In this document: positions 1 through 8,316 of the stretch, piece after piece
Layout: each line of letters starts with the position of its first letter
Numbering within the stretch: the stretch's first letter is position 1
From: Mesorhizobium caraganae
Lineage (GTDB): Bacteria; Pseudomonadota; Alphaproteobacteria; Rhizobiales; Rhizobiaceae
Reading direction: 5' to 3'
Assembly: GCF_016836705.1 (NCBI RefSeq)
Contig: NZ_JAFCGY010000017.1
Coordinates: 55,107 to 119,106, forward strand
DNA length: 64,000 nucleotides
Program-made: the position numbers and the translations under genes
The notes under the pieces: model-generated
Database searches by the model: none
The model's input: only the letters and a program-made list of their open reading frames with translations
Told to the model about the DNA's origin: nothing

Positions 1-549
1 TGACCAAAGGGGAGAACTGTCTGGCTGCCGCGAAAACAGTTGCGCGGAACGCAGTTCAAACATCACCCGAATCTCGAACAGCTCAAGTGCGAAATCCTCC
101 GTGAAGCCCTTGAAAAGCCAGCCTGTATTAGGTCTTTTCTCGATCAGCCCAAAGCGGCTGAAGCGTATCAGGAACTCGCGAATTCCGTTGGTCGCTACAC
201 CGAACTGCCGTGCGAGCTCCAGCTCGTTGATACTTGTTCCGGGCCTGGTGTCACCCCGCAGCATCCACTCCATGAATTGTTGTTCGACATGCTTGGCGCG
301 TGGCGTTGTTTCGGCGTCGGGATAGCAGTCGTTCCCATCGACCTCTCGTCCCACTGTCCTGATGCCGTTGCGTACGGTGACAAGCTCGCGGCGAACAAGT
401 TCTTGCAGAACCTTTCGGACGGTGGTGCGGCTGACGCCGATGAGCCGCCTCAGCTCATTTTCGGAGGGAAGCCCCCCGACCAGTTGTCCATCGCGCAGCA
501 TAGTTGCAGTTCGATTGAAGGCCTTCTTGTAGACGGTGTCGGTTCGCAT
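1..549 (-). CDS. GntR-family regulator with two winged-helix segments, 3' end cut by window edge
   Basis: The reading frame is open from an ATG at 547-549 to the left edge, giving 183 residues with no stop. The N-terminal part (about residues 10-60) is a GntR-type winged helix: LPSENELRR, then GVSRTTVRKVLQEL, then a wing around VTVRNGIRTV. A second helix-turn-helix-like segment follows at about 100-145 (INELELARQFGV, GIREFLIRFSRFGLIEKR). The C-terminal effector domain begins near FELRSAQLF and runs off the window. The gene is divergent from the sugar ABC operon, with a strong palindrome between them, so it probably controls that operon in response to the transported sugar. The family is clear; the ligand is unknown. 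Confidence 0.8.
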   Translation of the reverse strand, partial: MRTDTVYKKAFNRTATMLRDGQLVGGLPSENELRRLIGVSRTTVRKVLQELVRRELVTVRNGIRTVGREVDGNDCYPDAETTPRAKHVEQQFMEWMLRGDTRPGTSINELELARQFGVATNGIREFLIRFSRFGLIEKRPNTGWLFKGFTEDFALELFEIRVMFELRSAQLFSRQPDSSPLWS

Positions 550-599
550 CGCACCTTCCTCCAAACAATACCTTGTCCTTTTTAGCATGAACTTTATCC

Positions 600-640
600 A
601 TAAAAAACAACTTGACCCAATCAAGTCAGTTGTTTTTTAT
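600..640. promoter_or_regulatory. Palindromic operator/promoter between the GntR gene and the sugar ABC operon
   Basis: A perfect 12-base inverted repeat (ATAAAAAACAAC at 600-611 and its complement at 629-640) flanks a 17-base centre. A possible -35 (TTGACC, 612-617) and -10 (TTTTAT, 635-640), 17 bases apart, lie inside it in the plus direction, so a bound regulator would cover the promoter. The symmetry is seen directly; the identity of the binding protein (the GntR protein at the left edge) is inferred. Confidence 0.6.
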
Positions 641-715
641 CGATAAGAAGAGGACGTAAGCACGATTTGAGTTTTTGACGACGCGGCTCGCACGAGCTTC
701 GGCGGGGAGGGAATT

Positions 716-1768
716 TTGCCTGAAACGGGAAACACCGGCACCACTGCCGGCGAGGCCGCGTTGCCAGCTTCCAGGAAGCAGGAAGCTGTTCCCGGCCTTG
801 CGCTTGGCCTGGCCCTGCTGAGCGCTGGTCCCGTCGTCATCCTGGTGCTGCTGATCGTCGTTCTCAGCTTTCTGTCACCCTATTTCCTCACAGGGCGCAA
901 CCTCAGCAACATCCTCGCCCAGACCGCCGTCATCTCGGTGGTGGCGATGGGCCAGCATCTGGTCATCCTGACACGCGGGATCGATCTCTCCGTCGGCTCG
1001 AACGTTGCACTGGCTTCCGTCGTCGGCGCGCTCAGCTTTCATGCCGGCGCTCCTGCCATCGTGGTGATCGCGGTGATGGTTGGATGCGGTGCGGCGGTGG
1101 GCGCCATCAACGGGCTCTTCTACGTCTTCGGCCGGCTGCCGCATCCTTTTATCATCACGCTGGCGACATTGAGCATCGCCAAGGGGTTGGCGCTGCAACT
1201 GGCCGACGGGCGCGCCATCCCTGGCATGCCGGGTTCGATCGACGCACTCGGCCGCGAGGCGGTCTGGGGTCTGCCGGGATCGGTCTTCGTCGTTGCCGGC
1301 GTTGCCGCGGTTCTTTTCGTCATGGCCAAGACGATGGTCTGGGGGCGCTGGATCTATGCCGTCGGCGGTCGGCCCGATGCTGCCGTGCGCATGGGCATCC
1401 CCGTCTCCTGGGTTCTGGTTTCGGTCTATGTGATCTCAGGACTGTGTGCCGGCATCGGCGCCGTCATCCTTGCCGGCCGCACCGATGCCGGTTCGCCCTT
1501 GTTCGGCAATCTGCTGGAACTGGATACGATCGCGGCGGTGATCATCGGCGGCGCCAGTTTTCTCGGCGGCCGCGGCCATCTCGGCCATGCCTTGATCGGC
1601 GCCATCATGATCGGCGTCATCCGCAACGCGCTCAACCTGCTCAACGTCAACGTCTTCTTCCAGCTCATCGTCATCGGCGTGGTCATCGTCATAGCGGTCG
1701 AGTCCGACGTGCTGCGCAACTATCTCGAAGGGCGCATGCGTGTCATGCAGGCCGGGAGGCAGTCATGA
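716..1768 (+). CDS. Sugar ABC transporter permease (CUT2/RbsC type)
   Basis: A 350-residue inner-membrane protein of the BPD_transp_2 family that forms the translocation path of a monosaccharide importer. It has 8-10 hydrophobic segments (e.g. PVVILVLLIVVLSFLS near 38-55). It also has the family's conserved stretches GIDLSVGSNVAL at about 91 and IIGGASFLGGRG at about 277. The start is TTG at 716, chosen because a strong GGGGAGGG ribosome site lies just upstream and no ATG is near. The stop overlaps the ATPase start by 4 bases (ATGA). Length is normal for the family. Substrate cannot be read from the sequence; the neighbouring dehydrogenase suggests a sugar or polyol. Confidence 0.9.
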   Translation: MPETGNTGTTAGEAALPASRKQEAVPGLALGLALLSAGPVVILVLLIVVLSFLSPYFLTGRNLSNILAQTAVISVVAMGQHLVILTRGIDLSVGSNVALASVVGALSFHAGAPAIVVIAVMVGCGAAVGAINGLFYVFGRLPHPFIITLATLSIAKGLALQLADGRAIPGMPGSIDALGREAVWGLPGSVFVVAGVAAVLFVMAKTMVWGRWIYAVGGRPDAAVRMGIPVSWVLVSVYVISGLCAGIGAVILAGRTDAGSPLFGNLLELDTIAAVIIGGASFLGGRGHLGHALIGAIMIGVIRNALNLLNVNVFFQLIVIGVVIVIAVESDVLRNYLEGRMRVMQAGRQS

Positions 1769-2550
1769 GCGCCGTTGCGACCAGCATCGATCATGCAGCC
1801 ACAACGGATGATCCCGTGCTGGCAGTGCGCGGTGCTACCAAGCGTTTCGGCTCGGTTGTGGCGCTGGACGATGTCAGCATCGAGGTCCGGCGCGGTGAGA
1901 TCCTCGGGCTTCTCGGCGACAATGGCGCGGGCAAATCGACACTGACCAAATGCATCAGCGGCGTGCACCAACTCGATGCCGGCGCAATCCTTCTGGACGG
2001 TGCGTCAACGCAGATACGCTCCCCTGCGGATGCGCGCTTTGCCGGCATCGAGACCGTCTATCAAGACCTGGCGCTGTTCGACAATCTGACGCCGGGACAA
2101 AACTTCTTTGCCGGTCGCGAACTGGCCTGGCCGCAATGGCTTCCACGCGGCCTGCGATTTCTTCAACAGCGCAAGATGGACGCCGAGACCCGCGTTTTGC
2201 TGGCAAACCTCAAGGTTACGCTGCCGCGGCTGGACGCCGTCGTTGCCATGATGTCGGGTGGGCAAAGGCAAGCCATTGCGGTGGCCCGGTCGACCGTATT
2301 TGCCCGCAAGGTCGTGATCCTGGATGAGCCAACCGCAGCACTTGGCCTGCGTGAATCACGCCAGGTACTCAACCTGGTCGCTGCGCTGCGCGATCAGGGC
2401 AACGCCGTCATCCTGATAACTCACAATATGGAACATGTCGTCGAGCTGGCCGATCGCGCCGTGGTGCTTCGCCAGGGTCGCAAGGTTGGTGAACTCATGC
2501 CGACCAAGGACAACAAACAGGAGCTGGTTTCCATGATCGTTGGAGCCTGA
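1765..2550 (+). CDS. Sugar ABC transporter ATP-binding protein (single-domain, CUT2)
   Basis: A 261-residue cytoplasmic ATPase that energises the preceding permease. Walker A is GDNGAGKST at residues 51-59, the signature is MSGGQRQ at about 164-170, Walker B is VVILDEPTA at about 183, and the switch histidine lies in LITHN. Most ribose-type importers use a two-domain ATPase of about 500 residues. A single domain of this length resembles the rhizobial fructose importer FrcA. The frame is open far upstream, but the ATG at 1765 is preferred because it overlaps the permease stop and everything upstream is antisense-like, arginine-rich noise. Confidence 0.92.
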   Translation: MSAVATSIDHAATTDDPVLAVRGATKRFGSVVALDDVSIEVRRGEILGLLGDNGAGKSTLTKCISGVHQLDAGAILLDGASTQIRSPADARFAGIETVYQDLALFDNLTPGQNFFAGRELAWPQWLPRGLRFLQQRKMDAETRVLLANLKVTLPRLDAVVAMMSGGQRQAIAVARSTVFARKVVILDEPTAALGLRESRQVLNLVAALRDQGNAVILITHNMEHVVELADRAVVLRQGRKVGELMPTKDNKQELVSMIVGA

Positions 2551-2638
2551 CCCGTTCGAGATTTGGGGACCGTTCCGGTCCGCAAATGCCTGAAGCGACT
2601 TCCGCCGGAAGACGCCTCAATTCCAAGGGAGGAATGGA

Positions 2639-3559
2639 ATGCCAATGAACCGAAAACTGTCCGCTGGGCTGGCGATCGCCGTTGCGTTCGCGATGCCGGC
2701 TTCGGCCGCCGACAAGATCAAGGTCGGCCTGATTACGAAATTCCCGGTGCCGTTCTACTCGACCATGGAGGACGCCGCCAAGAAATACGCGGCATCTCAT
2801 CCAGAGATCGAGCTGGTCACCGGTCAGGGCCAGGCGGCCACCGACATCGAGGGTCAGATCGCGCTGATCGAATCCATGATCACCCAAGGCGTCAAGGGTC
2901 TGGCGATCACTCCGGTCGATCCGACCGTAGCGCCGGCGCTCGACAAGGCGGTCGCTGCCGGCATCAAGGTGGTTCTCGTCGACAACAGCATACCTGACTG
3001 GAAAGGCCAGACGGCACTGGTTTCGACCAACAATCTCAATGGCGGCAAGATCGCCGGAGAGTACCTGAAGACCGTGCTCAAGAGCGGCGACAAGATCGGC
3101 ATCCTGCAAGGGGTGCCCGGGGTGCCGGCGCTAGACGACCGGGTCACTGGCATGATGGAGGGTCTCGGCGACGTCAAGGTCGAGGTCGTCGGCAAAGGTG
3201 CAACCAATTGCACGCTCGAACTTGGCACGTCAGTGACTGAAGACATCCTGACCGCCAATCCCGATCTCAAGGCGATCTACGCCGCCTGCGGCCCGCCAAT
3301 CCCGGGTGCTGTCAAATCGATCAGCAATGCGGGCATTGCCAACGACAAGATCATCCTGGTCGGCTTCGACGCCTGCTGCGGCGAGATCGAAGCGATCAAG
3401 TCGGGCGCGGAAGACGCCAGCGTTGCACAATTTCCGGCAAAAATGGGCGAGCTTGGCATCGACACCGTCGTCAAGGCGATCCGGGGGGAAACCGTCGAGG
3501 CCAATGTCGATACCGGCGCCGGCCTGGTCACGCTGCAGAACGTCAAGGACTTCGAGTGA
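2639..3559 (+). CDS. Periplasmic sugar-binding protein of the CUT2 ABC transporter
   Basis: A 306-residue Peripla_BP_4 family protein with a cleavable Sec signal peptide (KLSAGLAIAVAFAMPASAA, cut near residue 24). The mature part starts with the typical first strand IKVGLITKF. It contains a ligand-site segment ALDDRVTGMMEGL and a hinge near ILVGFDACCGE. The start at 2639 has AAGGGAGG 6 bases upstream; the in-frame ATG at 2645 is an alternative. It follows the ATPase by 88 bases and completes the importer. The order permease-ATPase-binding protein is the reverse of the common order. The sugar is unknown. Confidence 0.9.
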   Translation: MPMNRKLSAGLAIAVAFAMPASAADKIKVGLITKFPVPFYSTMEDAAKKYAASHPEIELVTGQGQAATDIEGQIALIESMITQGVKGLAITPVDPTVAPALDKAVAAGIKVVLVDNSIPDWKGQTALVSTNNLNGGKIAGEYLKTVLKSGDKIGILQGVPGVPALDDRVTGMMEGLGDVKVEVVGKGATNCTLELGTSVTEDILTANPDLKAIYAACGPPIPGAVKSISNAGIANDKIILVGFDACCGEIEAIKSGAEDASVAQFPAKMGELGIDTVVKAIRGETVEANVDTGAGLVTLQNVKDFE

Positions 3560-3568
3560 TCCAGCAAT

Positions 3569-3594
3569 GGTCCGGCGGATTGCTCCGCCGGACC
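3569..3594. terminator. Perfect hairpin between binding protein and dehydrogenase
   Basis: GGTCCGGCGGA (3569-3579) and its exact complement (3584-3594) enclose a TTGC loop. There is no long T-run after it, so it may attenuate transcription or stabilise the upstream mRNA 3' end rather than terminate fully. Confidence 0.55.
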
Positions 3595-3654
3595 ACTTCC
3601 TGTTGTCGACACTGGGATGAAGAGCGCGGCTAGCGAAGGGATGAAATTACGCTC

Positions 3655-4689
3655 ATGGACCCTGCCATCAAGATCGTCCGATGCGTCGAACCCGGCAGAC
3701 TGGTGTTCGAGGAGCGGCCTGCGCCGGGCAGTCCGCCGGAGGGCTGGGCACTGGTCGACGTCGCCCATGTCGGCATCTGTGGAACCGACTACCACATCTT
3801 CGAGGGCAAGCATCCGTATCTCGCCTATCCGCGCGTCATGGGCCATGAGGTTTCGGGAACGATCGCGGCAATCAACGCGCCAGGGGACATCGCGGTCGGA
3901 GAGCAAGTTCTCGTCAATCCCTATCTTGCCTGCGGCAAGTGTGCGGCCTGCCGGCAGGGCAAGCCGAACTGCTGCGTGGCAATCGAGGTGCTGGGCGTGC
4001 ATCGTGACGGTGCCATGAGTGAGCAGCTTCTCGTGCCGGCACAGAACTTGATTCCAGCGACCGGCCTGTCATTGGTCGAGGCGGCCACGGTCGAGTTTCT
4101 GGCCATCGGTGCGCACGCGGTGCGCAGATCGATGGCTGGGCCAGGCAATCGCAACCTGGTCATCGGCGCCGGGCCGATCGGCCTCGGCACGGCGCTTTTT
4201 GCCCGCATCGCGCAACAAAGCGTGACCATCATGGACGTCGACGCCGGGCGGTTGGCCTTTGCCGCGCAATTGGGTTTCCTGGTGATCGACGGATCGAAGG
4301 GATCGATCATTGAGACGATAGCGGAGCGAACCGTCAAAGCAGGCTTCGATGTCGTCTTCGACGCCACGGGTAACAGCCGTTCGATGCAGTCGGCCTTTAC
4401 CTATGTCGCCCATGGCGGCGTCATGGTGATGGTCAGCGTCGTGCAGGACGACATAACCTTCTCCGATCCAGAGTTCCACAAGCGGGAAATGATGCTGATC
4501 GGCAGTCGCAATGCGACGCACAGTGATTTCCAGCACGTCATTGCCTCGATCCGCGCTGGCAAAATACCAATTGACCAACTCGTCACCCACCGCACGACCC
4601 TGCGCAACAGCCCCCGCGACATCGCGATCTGGGCGCGGCAGAAGTCCGGTCTGATCAAGGCCGTCATCGATGTGGCAGGATCCGCGTGA
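3655..4689 (+). CDS. Zinc-dependent alcohol/polyol dehydrogenase (MDR family)
   Basis: A 344-residue medium-chain dehydrogenase that oxidises a sugar, sugar acid or polyol with NAD(P). Catalytic zinc ligands are visible as C42 in GICGTDYH and H64-E65 in MGHEVSG. The structural zinc site is C93, C96, C99 and C107 in the lobe CGKCAACRQGKPNC. The nucleotide-binding glycines are in VIGAGPIGLG at about 167. It resembles L-threonine, sorbitol and L-galactonate dehydrogenase-like proteins. It lies 95 bases after the sugar importer in the same direction, with one hairpin between, so it probably acts on the imported compound. Exact substrate unknown. Confidence 0.85.
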   Translation: MDPAIKIVRCVEPGRLVFEERPAPGSPPEGWALVDVAHVGICGTDYHIFEGKHPYLAYPRVMGHEVSGTIAAINAPGDIAVGEQVLVNPYLACGKCAACRQGKPNCCVAIEVLGVHRDGAMSEQLLVPAQNLIPATGLSLVEAATVEFLAIGAHAVRRSMAGPGNRNLVIGAGPIGLGTALFARIAQQSVTIMDVDAGRLAFAAQLGFLVIDGSKGSIIETIAERTVKAGFDVVFDATGNSRSMQSAFTYVAHGGVMVMVSVVQDDITFSDPEFHKREMMLIGSRNATHSDFQHVIASIRAGKIPIDQLVTHRTTLRNSPRDIAIWARQKSGLIKAVIDVAGSA

Positions 4690-4773
4690 GTTCAGCAGAC
4701 ACGATGGTCACATTTCGCAGCAGGCGGATCACACTTGGGCTGGCGGCCGAATGCGCAGCACCTCACCCTTTCG

Positions 4774-5056
4774 AAGCTAATTGAGAACGAAAACGATTGA
4801 TGGTGAAGGAAAAGGCAAGCCGGGCTGAGATTGCCCTGCAGGCATCCTGCTATCGCGCTTGTTGACGACCTTGAGCCCATTGAGAGGCTGAAGCTACACA
4901 TCCTGAACCTTGGCCACACAATGTTTGCACAATGCTGGATGGCCGATCGTCTGAGAACCCGACCTGACGGTGCGTGAAATCTTGGAACTCGATGGGTATC
5001 GAAACTTGCTGGCAGAGATCTATGGTTGGGCGGCCAATGGCTTCCGCACCAAACCT
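4774..5056 (+). pseudogene. Decayed mannitol-dehydrogenase-family (polyol/uronate dehydrogenase) remnant
   Basis: No intact gene lies between the zinc dehydrogenase and the Sel1 gene. One frame reads KLIENEND, stop, W, stop, then AGLRLPCRHPAIALVDDLEP and ERLKLHILNLGHTMFAQCW. This matches the conserved core of the long-chain mannitol/fructuronate dehydrogenase family. In-frame TGA codons sit at 4798 and 4804. A +1 frameshift near 4965 is followed by TVREILELDGYRNLLAEIY, the family's next helix. The N-terminal half and the C-terminus are missing. It was probably once a polyol dehydrogenase in the upstream sugar operon. Confidence 0.65.
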
Positions 5057-5119
5057 AGAATTCTTCGGGATCCTCGTTCGTGGCAGACATGCGTTTGGCG
5101 TGCTGGCACTATGCGGGCC

Positions 5120-6853
5120 TCAACCCGAGGCGAGTTCGGCAAGTTCGTCGGCCGCTTCACTGATACCGTAGGCTGCCGCGCGCTCGAGCCACAGGCGACC
5201 GGCTACCGGGTCGCGCTCACCAGCGATACCCCTTGAGAAATAACGTCCGAGCATAAGTTGGGCTTGGCCATGCCCACGTCCAGCAGCGGCTGCGTACCAT
5301 TTCTGCGCTGCCGTTTGGCTGACTGGCACCCCCTGGCCAGCACCATACAGCGCGCCAAGTGCAAACATCGCTCCGGCGTGACCGTCGAGAGCGGCGCGCT
5401 CGAACAGCTGCATGGCAACCTTTGGCTCACGTGTGCCCCCGCGCCCGTTGAGCAGCATCTCGGCAAGCGCCACCTGCGCGTCGAGCATGCCGGCATTGGC
5501 TGCCCGAGCAAACCAGAGGCGGGCCTGCGATGGGTCGGGCGCCACGCCGCGTCCATCTTGCAGGAGGCGGGCGTACATATATTGCGCCTCGGCGACACCT
5601 TCAGCTGCACGCCTTAGCCATTGCGCCGCTTGCCCCTCGTCCTGGCGGACGCCGACTCCGTTGGCGAAGCAGAGCCCAAGATTGAATGCCGCTATCAGGT
5701 CCCCCGATGATGCGGCCGCTTCGAACCATCCGGCAACGCTTGCATGATCATCGGGCTCGCCGGCTCCTTCGAGAACAAGATTGGCGAGATCGACCTGTGC
5801 TTCCTGATTGCCGCCATTTGCAGCGGCGCGCAGCCAGCGTGCCCCCTCTTCGAGATCCTGAGCCACGCCGTTCCCCGTCAAATAGAGCGAGGCCAACGCG
5901 CGGGCGGCGGCCTGATGGCCCGCTTCGGCCGCCCGCCGGTACCAGTTTGCGGATTCTGCAAAATCCGGCCGCTGCGTCTTCACATAGCGCTCGCCGAGGA
6001 GATAGGCGGCCTCGATATTGCCTGCCAACGCAGCACGCCGCATCCACGCCTCTCCAGCAGCAATATCCTGGTCGACAAATGCACCATCAATCAGGGCCAA
6101 TCCCAACCGGAACTGGGCGGAGGGAAGGCCTTTCTCCGCAGCAGCCTGATATAGTTGAACCGCTGCAGCCATTTCGCGTGCGACGCCCAGCCCGTGCTCG
6201 GTAAGAACCGCGAGAAGGTAGATTGCGGTCGGCAGACCGGCGTCGGCGGCACGTCTTACCTCTTTTGCAACCCTCACCCTGTTTTCCCGTTTGCCATTGC
6301 GGGCCAGCGACAGGGCAAAGCCGAGACACCCCTCGGCGCAGCCGGCAGAAGCCGACTTTTCGTACCACCGGTGCGCCGCATCTGCGTTGCGCATTGGTTT
6401 GGGGCCGCTGGTAAGTATATAGCCGAGGATCGCCTGTCCCACGGCCGAGCCCGCCTCGGCCGCCTTGGTGGCAAAGTCGAACGCGGCCGTGAAGTCTGGT
6501 TTGCCCGAGGTATCTGGTTCAAACAGCTGGTTGGATTCGGCGCAGTTGCCGTCAGCTTCCTTAGCCACCAGCCCAGTCAAATAGAGAGCGGCGAGGAGCG
6601 CTTGCGCATCGGCGCTCCCGTGATTGGCTGCCCGCATCAGCCATCGCGCGCCTTCCACACGGCTCGGCGGCACACCCGAGCCTTCGAGATAGCAACGCGC
6701 GACCCGGTACTCGGCGTCGACGATCCCCGCCCGCGCCGCGCTCGCCATCAGCGGAAAGGCTTCTGCGGGCTTGCCGCTGTCAGCGAGCTGGATCGCCCGG
6801 CGCAACGCTGCCGCCGGGGAAGCAAGAACAGTCAGCCGATCCAGGATTGTCAT
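5120..6853 (-). CDS. Sel1-like repeat protein of the type I secretion operon
   Basis: 577 residues built almost entirely of Sel1-like (TPR-related) repeats of about 36 residues. The pattern is A-LG--Y--G-GV--D---A--W---AA--G, for example around LASLYLTGNGVAQDLEEGARW. About 14 repeats can be picked out by eye. No signal peptide or membrane helix is visible. Such proteins are helical scaffolds for protein-protein contacts. It is the last gene of the secretion operon and starts 28 bases after the HlyD gene, so a role as an accessory or chaperone-like partner for export of the collagen-like protein is plausible but inferred. Confidence 0.8.
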   Translation of the reverse strand: MTILDRLTVLASPAAALRRAIQLADSGKPAEAFPLMASAARAGIVDAEYRVARCYLEGSGVPPSRVEGARWLMRAANHGSADAQALLAALYLTGLVAKEADGNCAESNQLFEPDTSGKPDFTAAFDFATKAAEAGSAVGQAILGYILTSGPKPMRNADAAHRWYEKSASAGCAEGCLGFALSLARNGKRENRVRVAKEVRRAADAGLPTAIYLLAVLTEHGLGVAREMAAAVQLYQAAAEKGLPSAQFRLGLALIDGAFVDQDIAAGEAWMRRAALAGNIEAAYLLGERYVKTQRPDFAESANWYRRAAEAGHQAAARALASLYLTGNGVAQDLEEGARWLRAAANGGNQEAQVDLANLVLEGAGEPDDHASVAGWFEAAASSGDLIAAFNLGLCFANGVGVRQDEGQAAQWLRRAAEGVAEAQYMYARLLQDGRGVAPDPSQARLWFARAANAGMLDAQVALAEMLLNGRGGTREPKVAMQLFERAALDGHAGAMFALGALYGAGQGVPVSQTAAQKWYAAAAGRGHGQAQLMLGRYFSRGIAGERDPVAGRLWLERAAAYGISEAADELAELASG

Positions 6854-6881
6854 CGATCCGAGTCTCCGATACCCCCGTGGG

Positions 6882-8288
6882 CTACGGCTCCCGCATTGCC
6901 TCCTGGCCGACCGGGAGCATCACACCGAGAATGTATTTGAGCACTGTGCGACGGCCGACCTTTACGTCGGCGGTCACCGGCATGCCGGGGCTCACGATGA
7001 AACCGGCAGGCACGCCGTGGAGGGCGACCTGGTCGATGGAAATGCGCGTGCGATAGAACGGCTCGGCGTCGGGCGGCAGCATAGCCAGGGAGCTGTTCGG
7101 ATCGCGTGCTTGCTCCTGCGCAGAGAAGGAATCGGGGCTAAGTGCCCGCACGGTGCCATGAGCAAGGCCGTATTGCGAATAGGGGAAGGTGTCGAACTTA
7201 ATGACCACTGGGTCGCCGACATGCACAAAGCCGCTGCTGCGGCCGACGATGTTTGTCTCGATCTCAAGCGGCGCGTTGGCTGGCACCAGCGTGATCAATC
7301 GCTCGCCGGACTGCAGGACCGACCCGACCGAGACCTTGGCCACCGACTGAACGATGGCGTCTGCTTCGCTCTTCAGCTCGACCAATTGCTTACGCAACTT
7401 TGCCTTGTTGAGAAGTTCGCGGGCGTCGGACATGCGCGAACTGGCCTCGGACAGGCTCTGTGAAACATCCGCTCGCCAACCCTGAATATAGCCGTCGCGC
7501 TCGGCGGCCACCGCTGCCTGCTGGAGCTTTGCGGCTTGCGCGGTCTGCTCGGCATTGCCGAGCGCCCGGGACATCTCAGCGCGATTGTCCTCGGCAAGCA
7601 GCGTATTGAGGCGGCTGCCTACCTGCCTTGCCTCGAGTTGCTTGCGCATCTGCTCAATCGAGCCGGCGACCGCGAGCCGCTGGCGGTAGCCATCTGCATC
7701 CGATAGCGAGCGCGAGATTACGGAACTGAGTTCGTCGCGCTGGCGGTCGAAATTCTCAACCTTGGCGTCATAGACCGCCTTGCGGCGCTCAAAAATCGAT
7801 GCTTGCAGGGTCCAGCTTGGATCGAGACCGTCATAATCGAAAGCCCGGCCATCCGCTTCCGCCTTCAACCGCGCGACTTCAGCTTCAAGCGTCGAAACCT
7901 GCATGGCGAGCGTCGCCAGATCGGCAGAAGCAAAAGTCGCATCGAGGCGAGCAAGCACTTGACCGGCCTGCACGTGCTGTCCTTCACGCACGTCGATCGA
8001 GCGCACGATCGCCGTCTCCAGCGGCTGCACGACCATATTAGGCGATTTTGACACCACGAGCCCTCTGGCCGTTACAACCTGATCGACCGGTATCAGTCCG
8101 GCCACAGCGATCAGCGCGATGACCAGGCTCGCGATGATCCAGACGATGCCGCGCGCCGCCTGCGGGATAGGAGCATTGGCGACAGCCGTCGACGGCCACT
8201 GGAACTCGAGTATGGCCGGCGTTGTCGGATCCCTCGTTTCCATCCGATGCCGCCGAGCCGGAAGGGTGATGAGAGAGGTGCTACTCAT
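6882..8288 (-). CDS. HlyD-family periplasmic adaptor of type I secretion
   Basis: 468 residues. There is a short cytoplasmic N-terminus, one membrane helix at about 48-68 (IVWIIASLVIALIAVAGLI), and a lipoyl-like half-motif at VREGQHVQAGQVLARLD. A long periplasmic coiled coil runs from about 140 to 310, and the C-terminal beta domain holds GERLITLVPANAPLEIE. This is the standard architecture of the membrane-fusion subunit that bridges a type I ABC exporter to an outer-membrane TolC-like channel. No outer-membrane channel gene is in the window. It starts 28 bases after the exporter gene. The first ATG at 8288 is used; an internal ATG at residue 16 is possible. Confidence 0.9.
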   Translation of the reverse strand: MSSTSLITLPARRHRMETRDPTTPAILEFQWPSTAVANAPIPQAARGIVWIIASLVIALIAVAGLIPVDQVVTARGLVVSKSPNMVVQPLETAIVRSIDVREGQHVQAGQVLARLDATFASADLATLAMQVSTLEAEVARLKAEADGRAFDYDGLDPSWTLQASIFERRKAVYDAKVENFDRQRDELSSVISRSLSDADGYRQRLAVAGSIEQMRKQLEARQVGSRLNTLLAEDNRAEMSRALGNAEQTAQAAKLQQAAVAAERDGYIQGWRADVSQSLSEASSRMSDARELLNKAKLRKQLVELKSEADAIVQSVAKVSVGSVLQSGERLITLVPANAPLEIETNIVGRSSGFVHVGDPVVIKFDTFPYSQYGLAHGTVRALSPDSFSAQEQARDPNSSLAMLPPDAEPFYRTRISIDQVALHGVPAGFIVSPGMPVTADVKVGRRTVLKYILGVMLPVGQEAMREP

Positions 8289-8316
8289 GGGTTACCGGAC
8301 CTGAATTGTGGCATCG

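Noticed and set aside
1084..1764. Upstream extension of the sugar ABC ATPase frame
   Set aside because: It overlaps the permease gene and encodes Arg/His-rich noise. The ATG at 1765 overlaps the permease stop and begins the ATPase homology.
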